Shown in pieces: positions 34,836 through 43,919 of a DNA stretch of 64,000 nucleotides. Origin of the DNA: an uncultured Atopobium sp. (GTDB lineage: Bacteria > Actinomycetota > Coriobacteriia > Coriobacteriales > Atopobiaceae); assembly GCA_938028565.1 (NCBI GenBank), contig CALIZS010000046.1, positions 1 through 64,000 of the forward strand, read 5' to 3'. Below the pieces are notes generated by a model that did not search any database, was not told where the DNA came from, and worked only from the letters and a program-made list of their open reading frames with translations. Within the stretch, counting starts at the first letter, position 1. Every line of letters begins with the position of its first letter. The position numbers and the translations under genes are program-made.

Positions 34836-37415
34836 TTACTCTTGTTCACGCTTCCTACGACGCAAAACAAGAGAAGTTCCCAAGAAAGCCGCAGACGCAA
34901 GAGTTGTGCCAAAAAGCATTGTGCTTGAAGCGTCGCCAGTCTCTGGAAGAGTGCTCTTACGCTTTGCTGGAGTCTGAGGTGCTGCAGGAGCTTCGGGGTT
35001 CTTTGTGTAGTAGAACGTGTATTCAAGCTGATCGGCAGAAACATATCCGGTGCTATCTCCCTGAAGTGTGTAACCGTCAATCTCTCGAGCAGAAACATTC
35101 TGCAGGTTGAGTGTCTGGCTGCCAATTACATCGTCGGAATGGATTTGCTCACCAGTCTGTGCGTCAACGTAATGGACGGTATAGCTGTAGCGAGCTTCCT
35201 TGCTATACGTGAAGGTCAAGACGTTATTCTCGGCGTTTTCGTCAAGAACCATAGAGCGAGAAGAAACGTCTACATAGGCATAGTCTCCGCGATCAGCTGC
35301 GTCGAGTGCCCACTTGCTGACAAGAGAGCCGATTGGAGCAGTCTCGGTTGTGGTTGAGAGAATCTGACCGTCATCTGTCTGGTGAATGACCGTGTAGGAG
35401 ACGGAAGAATCATTCTTCCTCCACAGTGCGTGCAGGGTGATGTCACCTGTAACTGCTGCAGAGAAGCTGTAAACAGAGGGGTTACCGTTGGTGTAGAGAA
35501 TCCAGCCAGCAAAGGTGTAGCCTTCTCGTACTGGATCAGCAGGCTTGGTAGCTGCGTCTCCGTAGGTGAGCTCCTGCGAGTTGACTGGTGAACCGCCCTC
35601 AGAGTCAAAGGTAACGGTTGCGGTCAGAGGTGCCCACTTGGCATACAGCACCGTATTAGTTGCGGGCATAGTGGTGTCGGTAATAGGAGTACCCACAGTC
35701 TCTGAATTGTCGTACCAGCCCTTGAAAACATAACCAGGACGTGGAGAAGTTAAAGAGGTGCCAGGAACATCAATGCTGGCATTAAAGGACTCTCCAAAGA
35801 GATGAGAGTGCGTAGCAACAGTTGTACCAGAGCTTACGTAGGTAACGGTATAGGTATTGCGCTTATAGCGGTGTTCAATCAAGTTGGAATTGTAATCAGT
35901 GATGAGGTAGTCGTAGTTGTATGGCAGCCAACTGGTCCAACCGAGAGCATCGTAATTGGTTCCATCAAAATGGCCAATGCTCGTGCGGTAGCCATCATAC
36001 GAAAAACCAGGATGTCTACTCTCGTTCTCAAGATAGCCATCACCATTGTTGTTTGCAATTTCTGTAATCATGTCAGGTCGTGAAAGCGTGTGGTCTCCGC
36101 CCATATCGTAGATACCATCAAGGTTTTGATAGTAGTAGAAGCGGTAACGCGGACCAAGAGCAGTGGAATTGGTATAGCGACCGTAAATTTCAAGCACATT
36201 ATCTGCAGTAATCATGGCTCCTGGGTCAGTTGTTTTTGCTGGGTTGGTGGTTGCAATGCCGCCAACACCAGGGATTATGCCATACCAATAGTAGGTTCCA
36301 GAAGGGTCGTCTGCACGCACGGCGGCGAGCATATCGTCGCTGTACTTGTTGCCGGTATTGGGGTTGATGGCGTAAGGATTAAACGCCTCACCATAACGAA
36401 GCGTAAGCGTTGCAAGAATGGAGCCATTTCTCTTTGGACGCACATTGACGGTGATAGCTGCAAGGTTGTAGTACACGTTAATAGTGGTGGAGCCATCAGC
36501 AGCAATAGGAGTCGGATCACTTTCGTGACTGTACGTTTCAAAGCGGAAAACACCCGTATTTGGCTGGACAGGAGCAGGTGCAGTCATTGTTCCGACGGTT
36601 CCGGAAGCTGCGGTGGTTGTAACGTAGTTGTAGTTAGAAGGGTTGTTTGGATCCTGAATAAAATAGGCGTAGTGATACGTTGTTGTTGCTGGAGTCCAAA
36701 GTGCCTTTGCAGTAACAGGCTCTTGAGGCATGGTGGTAGGCAAAGAATCTGCAATACCATCGTCATTAAGGTCCCAACCAGCAAAGGTATAACCAGTTCG
36801 TGTTGGATTAGGGACGGCAGGAACAGCATCTCCTGGATTACCAATTACAGGAGACAGCTCGCTACCAGAAGTTGAGAAGTAGATTGCGCTGCGAGGATTG
36901 CGATCGTAATAGATGTACTTAACAGCCTTGCCATCTGCGGTAACCTTGAGCGAAAGGTCTGTAGTTGTGCGTACAAAACCTGGATAGGTAACATCGGAAG
37001 CAGTAACAATCGAATCAGGCACACCGTAATTTTCTTCGGAGGACACCTCAACATAATTGCCGGTAGTCATCTCCTTCATGCGTTTAACGGTGTAGGGAAC
37101 ATAGCCAGGCGTGTAATAGACGGTCTGTTTAATGTAGTGATCTGAGCCAGAAGCAACACCAGAAACGGTTGTCTGAGCAGGATCTTCCAGGTTATAGCCA
37201 GTAATTGTTGGAGCTGTAACAGACCAAGATTCTCCCTCATTTACAACTTGTTTAGAAGGAGCGTGAATCTCTTCATCGTTTAATACGTTAACGTACGAGA
37301 CTACAACAGAGTATTTACCTGCGTCTTCAATAGATTCAGCAATTGCAGATGCAGGTAGGCTGCTCAAAACAAGAGCAAGAGCAAATAAAATGCTCAAGAC
37401 TTTTTTAGCGCGCAT
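34836..37415 (-). CDS. LPETG-anchored surface protein with InlB-type and MucBP-like repeats
   Basis: 859 residues. A signal peptide (about 1-28, ending SAIAES) and a C-terminal sorting signal (LPETG near 825, hydrophobic stretch, RRRKREQE tail) show export and covalent wall anchoring. Between them lie Listeria-Bacteroides InlB B-type repeats, recognised by GYTFAGWDLN, PGYVFKGWYDN and EGYTFAGW followed by an ALW or AKW end. A MucBP-like unit (SYTVHYVDAQTGEQI) precedes the anchor. Such proteins act in adhesion to host or mucin. GAGGAG precedes ATG 37415. Regulation probably starts from the TATAAT box at 37448-37453. Confidence 0.93.
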   Translation of the reverse strand: MRAKKVLSILFALALVLSSLPASAIAESIEDAGKYSVVVSYVNVLNDEEIHAPSKQVVNEGESWSVTAPTITGYNLEDPAQTTVSGVASGSDHYIKQTVYYTPGYVPYTVKRMKEMTTGNYVEVSSEENYGVPDSIVTASDVTYPGFVRTTTDLSLKVTADGKAVKYIYYDRNPRSAIYFSTSGSELSPVIGNPGDAVPAVPNPTRTGYTFAGWDLNDDGIADSLPTTMPQEPVTAKALWTPATTTYHYAYFIQDPNNPSNYNYVTTTAASGTVGTMTAPAPVQPNTGVFRFETYSHESDPTPIAADGSTTINVYYNLAAITVNVRPKRNGSILATLTLRYGEAFNPYAINPNTGNKYSDDMLAAVRADDPSGTYYWYGIIPGVGGIATTNPAKTTDPGAMITADNVLEIYGRYTNSTALGPRYRFYYYQNLDGIYDMGGDHTLSRPDMITEIANNNGDGYLENESRHPGFSYDGYRTSIGHFDGTNYDALGWTSWLPYNYDYLITDYNSNLIEHRYKRNTYTVTYVSSGTTVATHSHLFGESFNASIDVPGTSLTSPRPGYVFKGWYDNSETVGTPITDTTMPATNTVLYAKWAPLTATVTFDSEGGSPVNSQELTYGDAATKPADPVREGYTFAGWILYTNGNPSVYSFSAAVTGDITLHALWRKNDSSVSYTVIHQTDDGQILSTTTETAPIGSLVSKWALDAADRGDYAYVDVSSRSMVLDENAENNVLTFTYSKEARYSYTVHYVDAQTGEQIHSDDVIGSQTLNLQNVSAREIDGYTLQGDSTGYVSADQLEYTFYYTKNPEAPAAPQTPAKRKSTLPETGDASSTMLFGTTLASAAFLGTSLVLRRRKREQE

Positions 37416-37447
37416 TAGTTCTCCTCAAACAGAAAAAAGATAGGTAA

Positions 37448-37453
37448 ATTATA
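37448..37453 (-). promoter_or_regulatory. Consensus -10 box for the LPETG gene
   Basis: TATAAT on the minus strand, 33 bp before the start codon. No consensus -35 is present at 17 bp; a GGCGAGAAG word lies just upstream. Confidence 0.5.
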
Positions 37454-37510
37454 ATAAATGGCGAGAAGGACTTACTGTTTAAGCTGCAAATTGACCGTAT
37501 ATACACAATC

Positions 37511-37540
37511 CACTTCTCCTTAAGGTTCAGGAGAAGTGGA
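37511..37540 (-). terminator. Hairpin after the CPBP protease gene
   Basis: ccacttctcc pairs perfectly with ggagaagtgg. The T-rich tail is weak, so it may be a terminator or a stability element. Confidence 0.6.
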
Positions 37541-37583
37541 CGAGAAGGTCAAACTTTCTGTGAGACTCAGCGTAGTATGAAAT

Positions 37584-38573
37584 TTACAGATCTGTACCTT
37601 CGGCCTCAGCGGGTTTCTCGGCAGATTTCTTTACAAAGAGCTTGCCCGATTTCCTGAGCTGATAGGCAAGAATCAGGACGCTTGCCAGCATAACAAGCGT
37701 GCAAACGATGGAACCTTCTGCGCCAAAGCCACCGCCGGTAAGCCAATCCGGGCCACTGCCAGGAGCAAACTGCAGCAAAGAACTGCCTGTAGTGCTACCG
37801 CTTACCAGAACGCCAAAGATATTGCCTTGGGCAAAGTTCCAAGCTCCATGAATGCCAGCGGCTCCCCAGAGATTGTCTGTTTTGATGATGTAGAACGTTT
37901 CCAAGACGCCAAAAAGAATTAGGTCAATTAGGGACTGCATGGTAAAGCCGCTGTTAAACATGTGCAGAAAACCAAATAGACTGCTCGAAACCACGATTGC
38001 AATAATTTTGTTGGACTTCTCTGCCATGACAGGAAGAAGCCAGCCCCTTGTGATAAGTTCTTCTGTTCCGCCCTGAATCAGCCAAAACGGAATGGTGAGA
38101 AGAACAAAGCCGAATGCATAAGGCGTAAAAGTAATGCCAACTAATTGATAAGATCCGGTCAAAATGAGAATCAGCATCACAACAGAGAAGAGAAGAATTC
38201 CTAGACCAAAGCCTTTGAGCAGCTCTTTCTTCCAGTTGTCTTTGTAAAATCCTAGGGTAACAATCGGACGTTTTTCAAAGAGTTTTACCCACAGGAAAAA
38301 GAGACCTGCAATAAAGACAAAGGAAAAGAGGGCGAGCAGAAGGTAGTAATCTCCAAAAACCTCCTGCATAGTTGCGGGATTAGACAGGCGATCTGTAAGC
38401 TGTGGATTTGCTAAGAAATAGGGGGCAGCAATAAGAGCTGCCGAAAAAGCCATTACAATAGCGCCAATAATTTGCCCAACGACCAACAAGAAAACGGCTA
38501 AAAAGGGACTAAGCCAAGCTGGAGTTAGTCTTTTTGCTAGCTTGGCGTCGGAAAACATGCGATTATCTTGCAT
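37584..38573 (-). CDS. CPBP family intramembrane metalloprotease
   Basis: 329 residues with about eight membrane segments. The Abi/CAAX protease motifs are complete: GGTEELITRGWLLP (EExxxR, about residue 166), FGFLHMFN (FxxxH) and HGAWNFAQGN (HxxxN/B). These residues bind the catalytic zinc in the membrane. Roles reported for relatives include prenyl-protein processing, bacteriocin self-immunity and control of regulators. It stands alone. Confidence 0.92.
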   Translation of the reverse strand: MQDNRMFSDAKLAKRLTPAWLSPFLAVFLLVVGQIIGAIVMAFSAALIAAPYFLANPQLTDRLSNPATMQEVFGDYYLLLALFSFVFIAGLFFLWVKLFEKRPIVTLGFYKDNWKKELLKGFGLGILLFSVVMLILILTGSYQLVGITFTPYAFGFVLLTIPFWLIQGGTEELITRGWLLPVMAEKSNKIIAIVVSSSLFGFLHMFNSGFTMQSLIDLILFGVLETFYIIKTDNLWGAAGIHGAWNFAQGNIFGVLVSGSTTGSSLLQFAPGSGPDWLTGGGFGAEGSIVCTLVMLASVLILAYQLRKSGKLFVKKSAEKPAEAEGTDL

Positions 38574-38659
38574 AAAAACTCCTAGTAAACGTGCTCAAAG
38601 CGCGTCGTGTAGATAACAAAATTTTAGCGACGGTGCAGGCAAACAGCGTCTACCTGTGA

Positions 38660-39268
38660 TTAGTTCTCTTTATATTCTAAGAGAAAATCGCAACAATCGT
38701 CACCACGGCCTATGGTTTTTGTACGACCCCAGATAAGCTGTGGATGTAAGTTACCGTATCCTGCATCATCACTATCACAGTATGCAGCGGTTATTTCGGG
38801 GCAGCCGTACCGTTTGGTTATCTCGTAGTAGGGGCAGCTTACAATAGTGAGGCGAGCTTCGTTACCATGACTTTCCGGATACTCAAAGGCAAATCCAGCA
38901 TTTGATGTGCAACTTTTCTCGATACCTGATTTAAAGAATCGTGGAAACTTGCGTGCAAGACCAAACGTTTTGATGGCCCATTGGAAGAGCGGGACTCGTT
39001 TGGCAGCAAATCGCTGGAAATACTCGCGGATATACCAGACAGCTTTTTCTTGTGGGATGCCCTCTGCGCGTAGAGCTTCATATACTGCAATACCAGGGTA
39101 AATGCGCTTGTAAGAATGAGCGCGGAGTTCTTTGGAATCTGATGAGTTTTCTGCACAAAGCGCTTCGTACCGCTTTTTAGCCGCCTGTGCAATCTGATCC
39201 GCTTTTGCGTTGCCGAGGTCCTCAGAGACTATTGCGCACGTTTCTTTGATGAGCTGCTGTACTTTCAT
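38660..39268 (-). CDS. L-2-amino-thiazoline-4-carboxylate hydrolase-like protein
   Basis: 202 residues. It resembles the ATC hydrolase family, whose founding member opens a thiazoline ring towards cysteine; most members are uncharacterised. The C-terminal half has conserved Cys and acidic residues: SCPYYEITKRYGCPEITAAYCDSDD (about 143-167, shown here as separate motifs SCPYYE, GCPEIT and YCDSDD). No signal peptide. It lies alone, divergent from nothing obvious. Confidence 0.8.
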   Translation of the reverse strand: MKVQQLIKETCAIVSEDLGNAKADQIAQAAKKRYEALCAENSSDSKELRAHSYKRIYPGIAVYEALRAEGIPQEKAVWYIREYFQRFAAKRVPLFQWAIKTFGLARKFPRFFKSGIEKSCTSNAGFAFEYPESHGNEARLTIVSCPYYEITKRYGCPEITAAYCDSDDAGYGNLHPQLIWGRTKTIGRGDDCCDFLLEYKEN

Positions 39269-39379
39269 ATGAGCCTCACTAGTCGTAAAAATGCCCTGAT
39301 GAAAAGCCAGTTAGAACATGCTAACAATTGTACGCTTAATTTTTACGGAACGCAGCAAGCGCGGATGCCTAGCGATGGT

Positions 39380-40147
39380 TTAGGTAAAGTTCTTTACTAT
39401 CTCCAGGCCAAGAAACAGCGCCTTTTCATGGGAGTCTTTGCCAAAGTCCCTCTCGTCATATTCATGAACGTTTGCCAAAGAGTCTGCCGTAAAAAGGAAC
39501 TGTCCAAACTGAGCTCCTCGTTTTCTACAACAAGCAGCAAGTGCCGAGCATTCCATTTCTACAACTGAGCATCCTTCTTGCAGGCGATACTCAACCATAT
39601 CCTTTGTCTCACGGAAAAAACCGTCAGTAGACCAAGTGGTACACGTCTCAAAAGGGAGGCCGTCCTTTTTGAAGGTCTCTTCTATGACAGAAATTGGTTC
39701 CTTATCAAGCTCTATATATCTTGATGCTGGAAGATAGTGATAGGACGTTCCTTCTGCTCTAAGAGCTTTAGTTGGGACGAGAAAGGCATTTTCTTGTATC
39801 TCTTTTAGAACGCCGCAAGAACCAACTGCAATTATTTTCTTACATCCACAGGTAACCAGTATGTCCATTACCTGTGTGGATGAAGCAGATCCAGTGGGGG
39901 ATTGAACTAAACAGATTTTCTCGCCATATGAATCTAAAACGTAGACTTTAATGTCTCGAGAAACGGTCACGATTGTTTCTACGACTTCTGCTCCGTGCTC
40001 GTTGGCATAATCATGGACGACGTCTCCAAGAAATGCAAAGAGGCACTTTTCTGGCAACTGGCCTGCGGTCCATTCGTGATCTGCTGGAATAACCTCTGGG
40101 GAGGCATCGTCATATTCTAAAAGAGGTATTTCGTTTTTTATAATCAC
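39380..40147 (-). CDS. Nucleoside phosphorylase (uridine/purine phosphorylase-like)
   Basis: 255 residues. The NP-I fold is indicated by KKIIAVGSCGVL (about residue 97), a YDERDFG-like end segment and CSVVEMECSALAAC, the substrate-binding Glu-Met-Glu motif. It cleaves nucleosides with phosphate in salvage; the substrate is not clear. The open frame begins with an ATG inside a conserved hairpin repeat (40169-40202), but GTG 40147 with AGGAG 6 nt upstream is the likelier start. Three of the N-terminal ten residues in the longer form would be repeat-derived. Confidence 0.85.
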   Translation of the reverse strand: MIIKNEIPLLEYDDASPEVIPADHEWTAGQLPEKCLFAFLGDVVHDYANEHGAEVVETIVTVSRDIKVYVLDSYGEKICLVQSPTGSASSTQVMDILVTCGCKKIIAVGSCGVLKEIQENAFLVPTKALRAEGTSYHYLPASRYIELDKEPISVIEETFKKDGLPFETCTTWSTDGFFRETKDMVEYRLQEGCSVVEMECSALAACCRKRGAQFGQFLFTADSLANVHEYDERDFGKDSHEKALFLGLEIVKNFT

Positions 40148-40168
40148 GGAGAGCTCCTGGGTTGAACT

Positions 40169-40202
40169 GCCTCCCATTTCTTGGACACGAGAAATGGGAG
40201 GC
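40169..40202. repeat. Conserved hairpin, family copy in opposite orientation
   Basis: A 13-bp perfect stem gcctcccatttct with its complement, and loop tggacacg, the reverse complement of the loop at 129-136 and 56537-56576. It is directly upstream of the phosphorylase gene. Confidence 0.8.
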
Positions 40203-40243
40203 TTACATAGATGCCTTTAGCTATAAGTTTTTCTACGCAAAAC

Positions 40244-40969
40244 TCATTTACAATAATATTCTATTGCCTTGTTAACAAATACTGCTGTTCCTTCTCCGGC
40301 AAAGTTATCAATATTTTTAGTGAAATCCCCACCTGCGGCATACATTTTGCCCAGTCCGGCTAAAGTTTCGTTTGAACAATTATAGAAATTAGCCGTAATA
40401 AAATCTTGAAGTTTTTTGACTAAGGCTTGTACTTCTTTTGCATCGCACTCCTCTGATTTTACTTTACTAAATTCAGCAAAAATCAGCATTAGTTTGTGAT
40501 ATATCACTTTTGTCTCCTCAGTGCTTCTTCTCTTATCTTTATCTTCAAACTCCTTCCATTCAGATGTATTTCTCCAAGCTTCCTTTGCTTGTTTTGCATA
40601 CGCATCAATCTTTTTGGTATCAAACACTGCAAAGTCCATAATATTTCCTCCTAACGTTTTAAGTCCTTTAGCATAAAGAATTAAATTTTCCAAATGTTCC
40701 TTTTTCAAAAGGAGTAAATTGATTTGCTGCTCCAGCGCTAAACTCTTGTTAAAGTTTTCACTATTGATTAGTTCTTTAATTTCTTTTAGCGGAAATTGCA
40801 ATTCTCTATATAGCAAAATTGACTGTAGCATTTTCAAATCATCATCGCTGTATAACCTATAACCAGCCTCTGAATAAGCCGTTGGTTTTAATAATCCGAT
40901 TTTGTCGTAGTATTGCAGGGTTCTAATACTGATTCCTGCTATTTTACTAACTTCATTAACTGTTTTCAC
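40244..40969 (-). CDS. MerR-family regulator with TipAS-type antibiotic-sensing domain
   Basis: 241 residues. The MerR helix-turn-helix is at 1-70 (VSKIAGISIRTLQYYDKIGLL and YRLYSDDDLKMLQ), followed by a coiled helix and a TipAS-like domain (NTSEWKEFEDKDK region to the C-terminus) of the kind that binds thiopeptide or other hydrophobic drugs. It is AT-rich with more Lys/Asn/Ile than its neighbours, which suggests transfer from a Firmicute. A dyad at 41003-41019 lies between its likely -35 and -10, so it should control its own gene. Confidence 0.9.
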   Translation of the reverse strand: MKTVNEVSKIAGISIRTLQYYDKIGLLKPTAYSEAGYRLYSDDDLKMLQSILLYRELQFPLKEIKELINSENFNKSLALEQQINLLLLKKEHLENLILYAKGLKTLGGNIMDFAVFDTKKIDAYAKQAKEAWRNTSEWKEFEDKDKRRSTEETKVIYHKLMLIFAEFSKVKSEECDAKEVQALVKKLQDFITANFYNCSNETLAGLGKMYAAGGDFTKNIDNFAGEGTAVFVNKAIEYYCK

Positions 40970-41002
40970 AATCTCACCTCCTAAGCTATTTGAAGTCTAA
41001 AG

Positions 41003-41019
41003 TATTACGTTGCGTTATA
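41003..41019 (-). promoter_or_regulatory. Likely MerR/TipAS operator and promoter
   Basis: The dyad tattacg-ttg-cgttata lies directly beside a minus-strand -35 TTGACT (about 41020-41025), within an elongated spacer, as expected for MerR-type promoters. Confidence 0.55.
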
Positions 41020-41139
41020 GTCAAGAGTTTATTTGGAAAAAATAACGTCGGACAAACAAAACAAATCGAAAACTTATCTGTTTATTGATTGACAACGTAT
41101 ACCATTTGTATCAAAATAGCCTTAAAAGGAGCTGATACT

Positions 41140-41409
41140 ATGGCAACAAGTCCTACTCAAATTCGCATCGATAGTAATGTTAAAACAGAAGCAAATGAAC
41201 TGTTTAAAGAACTCGGCATCGATATGTCAAGTGCCGTAAACATCTTCTTACGCCAGTGCGTTTTGCACCGCGGCCTTCCTTTTAAAGTGGAAGTCCCAAA
41301 GTTTAATGCTGAGACATTGGCTGCTATGGAAGAAGCACGCGATATCATGTCAGGCAAAATTCAAGCAACCTCCTACAACACCACAGATGAACTGTTTAAA
41401 GATATGTAG
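41140..41409 (+). CDS. RelB/DinJ-family antitoxin, no toxin partner seen
   Basis: 89 residues. The N-terminal ribbon-helix-helix TSPTQIRIDSNVKTEANE with LGIDMSSAVNIFLRQCVLHRGLPF is the DinJ pattern; the C-terminus would neutralise a YafQ/RelE-type toxin. AAAAGGAG precedes ATG 41140. No toxin gene follows; instead the last 37 bp overlap the end of a minus-strand hydrolase gene. It is therefore an orphan or a relic of a broken toxin-antitoxin pair. Confidence 0.9.
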   Translation: MATSPTQIRIDSNVKTEANELFKELGIDMSSAVNIFLRQCVLHRGLPFKVEVPKFNAETLAAMEEARDIMSGKIQATSYNTTDELFKDM

Positions 41410-42146
41410 CAAATCATGTCTAGAAGTTCTTTTGTATACTCCTCTGGGTAATTGATGGAATACTCGCCATGATATAAGTCTTTCTTTATTTCAAGAATGC
41501 TATCAGGCAGTGTTTTATGCAACTGCTCTGCTGAACAGATCATCTTTTTCTGCTCTTTTCCTCCGACGAGTATATGGACTTTAGTGTGGGCTTCTTGAAG
41601 GTTGGGTTTTATCTCATAGGATGTATTTGCTTTCAGAAATGTAATCATGTTCTCTTTTGAGATTTGTGACGTGTCCCGATAATAGTCTTCAAATAAATCT
41701 TTGCGGATATGAAGGTAGTCAAATTGCATTTGAGCAAAGCTCTTCTTTTTTACTAAGCCATAACTCAGAGAAAACGTTGGTTTAATTAGGGCATTTGTCA
41801 GCTTGGACGGAATGACAGAAGCGCTTTCAATGACAGCGTTTTGGCAAATTGAGTTTCGTTGCGTCAGCATTTCTACTAAAATCTGCGCGCCAAGGGACAG
41901 TCCTCCAATAAGGAGAACTGAGCCTCCAAATTCTTTATCGATAAAAGAAATGAGCCGACTTGCGTTTTTCTCGATGCTTATAAAATCATCGTCACTACCT
42001 GCGTGTCCGTCAAGAATTGGCAGCACAACGTGATATTGATCCTTCAGCAGTTCAGCCTCGGCTTTATAGTTCCACCAAGACAAACCGCCACCGTGAAGCA
42101 GTATGATTACGTCGTTATGTTGTTTTCCAAATTCTACCGTTTTCAT
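41373..42146 (-). CDS. Alpha/beta hydrolase
   Basis: 257 residues, AT-rich. HGGGLSWWNY (oxyanion region, about 18-27), the nucleophile elbow GGLSLGAQ (about residue 83) and the catalytic-His segment DLYHGEYS (about 223-230) are present. The substrate is unknown. The last 12 codons lie inside the relB/dinJ-like gene, so the original C-terminus may have been changed by an insertion. Confidence 0.85.
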   Translation of the reverse strand: MKTVEFGKQHNDVIILLHGGGLSWWNYKAEAELLKDQYHVVLPILDGHAGSDDDFISIEKNASRLISFIDKEFGGSVLLIGGLSLGAQILVEMLTQRNSICQNAVIESASVIPSKLTNALIKPTFSLSYGLVKKKSFAQMQFDYLHIRKDLFEDYYRDTSQISKENMITFLKANTSYEIKPNLQEAHTKVHILVGGKEQKKMICSAEQLHKTLPDSILEIKKDLYHGEYSINYPEEYTKELLDMICYISLNSSSVVL

Positions 42147-42307
42147 AGCTGCTCAATTCAATTTGCGACTTTAATCTAAACCCGAGAAAGCACCACAACG
42201 CTCTCGACATGGCACGAGACGTGAGAAACAATGTGGGTTGTGTGCACACAGATGAAGGCAGTTTTTTCGCCTGTTTGTGTAAACATATCCGCTTTATGAC
42301 TTGTTCC

Positions 42308-42457
42308 TCATGACTGGATGTGCGTGGATAATCTGATACCGTCTCGCCTCCTGTCAGCCATCTTGGATTCTCCTTGAGAGTCCAGAAATCCCCAAATCAT
42401 CTTCTGCTTGTTTTTCAACCATTCAATCAGGCGTAAATAAACTTCCTCGGTTGACAT
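42308..42457 (-). CDS. Possible 49-aa protein downstream of the 482-aa gene
   Basis: The frame MSTEEVYLRLIEWLK to HIQS* starts 3 bp after the stop of the 42460-43908 gene and is charged and helical. No ribosome-binding site is visible other than purines in the preceding gene. The remaining part of 42147-42459 shows no gene. Unknown function. Confidence 0.4.
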   Translation of the reverse strand: MSTEEVYLRLIEWLKNKQKMIWGFLDSQGESKMADRRRDGIRLSTHIQS

Positions 42458-42459
42458 CG

Positions 42460-43908
42460 TTACGAGAAGACATACCCGACTTTGTTTACGCCTATTACTC
42501 CTCGGCGCAGGACGGTGATGTCGATTGTCTCGTAGTCCGCTTTCTTTATTTCAGCCGCACCGATGGCGATTCTCGGTATCTCCGTGGTCTCGATTCTGGT
42601 GCGTGGTATCTCTATCGTCTCGACTCCCATCTCATGGAGTACGTCCTCTGGAAGCTCATAGTTCTGCTCTACCAGTCCAAAACAGGTGAAGCCGGTATCA
42701 ACGCAGAACGAGATTAGCTTCTTCTTGCCGATGTTGTAGATGACGCAGTAGGATGTTCCTATCAGGCTGCCCAGCAGGTATCCGAGAACAGGAAGCTGGA
42801 ATCCGAGTGTCTGACCTATGATACCTCCAATATGTGCACTAACGAGGTATCCGCCGGACACAACGACCATATCCACGAATCCCGCACCCATCTGCTGTGT
42901 GGTCATCTTTCCTGCAGCGACGAGAATGCTGTTCTTTGTGGTCTGCAAAACCAGAGCAACAACGGCGCCGAGAAGCGTCGGGCTGATTCCCTTGAGGGCT
43001 TCGCCAAGCGCACCGCTCTCGCACATGATGAGAAGCGCAGACGATATCGAACCGCGAAGGAACCCTTCTGCACCTGCCGATATTCCTTTCTTACCTATGT
43101 GCTTGACTGTGGAAAGGTCGAGTTCTCCGTTCTTGATGAGGAAGTCGATGGCTTTATATATCTCCGGAGCAAGTTGAACGGCTACCGTTATGGCTGCCGT
43201 AGTGTATCCGGCTTTCAGAGCTTGCTTCAGCAGGTATTCCGTCTTGATCGCACCCTCAGCTGTGACGCCATGCTCCTCTGCTTTGAACTCCTGCTTCTTG
43301 CTTTCCTTTGCCATCTTCTCGAGGTCTTTTCTGGAGGCAGATCTGGACTCCACACCCTCGTCGTTTGCAAGCTTGTCGGTCAGTTTCGACTCTGTCTCGC
43401 CGTAGGCTTTCGACACGTCCTCACGGATAGGTTCGTTTCGGAGTGCTTCCCGATGTGCAGTCTGTTTTGCGGTATCGAGCTGATCTGACGGAACGAGCCT
43501 GCCCTGACCCCGATAGCTCGCCTGACCGGTGTCGGGATTGAAGCGAGCCTGCGCCCTGGCGGTCTGCTCGGCGGTTCCGTAGGACTTGGCACTGTAATCC
43601 GTGCCGGATTTCAGGTGAATGTCCACGGAGTCCTTCGCCGAGCTGTGAAGAACCACTGCGCGGTCTGCCGAATCTGCCGCCACCGCATCAACGTTAAATG
43701 TGCCAGCTTCCCATTCCTCGAGCATGTAGCCCTGCAGCTGCCCGATTCCAAGATTGCGGTACTGGTGGTTGTTGATATTATCTTCAAGCTGCTTAATTGC
43801 CGCTTCAACGGCACTGACGTATTCCGTGCCCATGTGGGCGCCTACGTCCGCTCCCATTATCGCTGCGGCAAATTCCCAGCCTTGTTGTACTTCGCTTTTC
43901 GTCTGCAT
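42460..43908 (-). CDS. Large protein of unknown function with C-terminal hydrophobic half (cassette gene 3)
   Basis: 482 residues, not a family I can name. The N-terminal 110 residues are soluble; VLHSSAKDSVDIHLKSG (about 86-102) looks like a compact beta motif. Residues 110-230 are charged and helical (RLVPSDQL, then a Lys/Glu-rich coil). Residues 240-420 contain four to five Gly/Ala-rich hydrophobic segments, for example SPTLLGAVVALVLQ and IGGIIGQTLGF, that could enter a membrane. The end carries the tandem motif IEIPRTRIETTEIPRIAI and LRRGVIGVNKVGYV. It follows the 224-aa gene by 11 bp. Base composition is GC-richer than the flanking genes. Confidence 0.7.
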   Translation of the reverse strand: MQTKSEVQQGWEFAAAIMGADVGAHMGTEYVSAVEAAIKQLEDNINNHQYRNLGIGQLQGYMLEEWEAGTFNVDAVAADSADRAVVLHSSAKDSVDIHLKSGTDYSAKSYGTAEQTARAQARFNPDTGQASYRGQGRLVPSDQLDTAKQTAHREALRNEPIREDVSKAYGETESKLTDKLANDEGVESRSASRKDLEKMAKESKKQEFKAEEHGVTAEGAIKTEYLLKQALKAGYTTAAITVAVQLAPEIYKAIDFLIKNGELDLSTVKHIGKKGISAGAEGFLRGSISSALLIMCESGALGEALKGISPTLLGAVVALVLQTTKNSILVAAGKMTTQQMGAGFVDMVVVSGGYLVSAHIGGIIGQTLGFQLPVLGYLLGSLIGTSYCVIYNIGKKKLISFCVDTGFTCFGLVEQNYELPEDVLHEMGVETIEIPRTRIETTEIPRIAIGAAEIKKADYETIDITVLRRGVIGVNKVGYVFS

Positions 43909-43919
43909 CGATAGTTACC

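Noticed and set aside
36090..36875. 261-codon open frame antisense to the LPETG gene
   Set aside because: Shadow of the InlB-repeat coding region, rich in Val/Ser/Cys with no family likeness.
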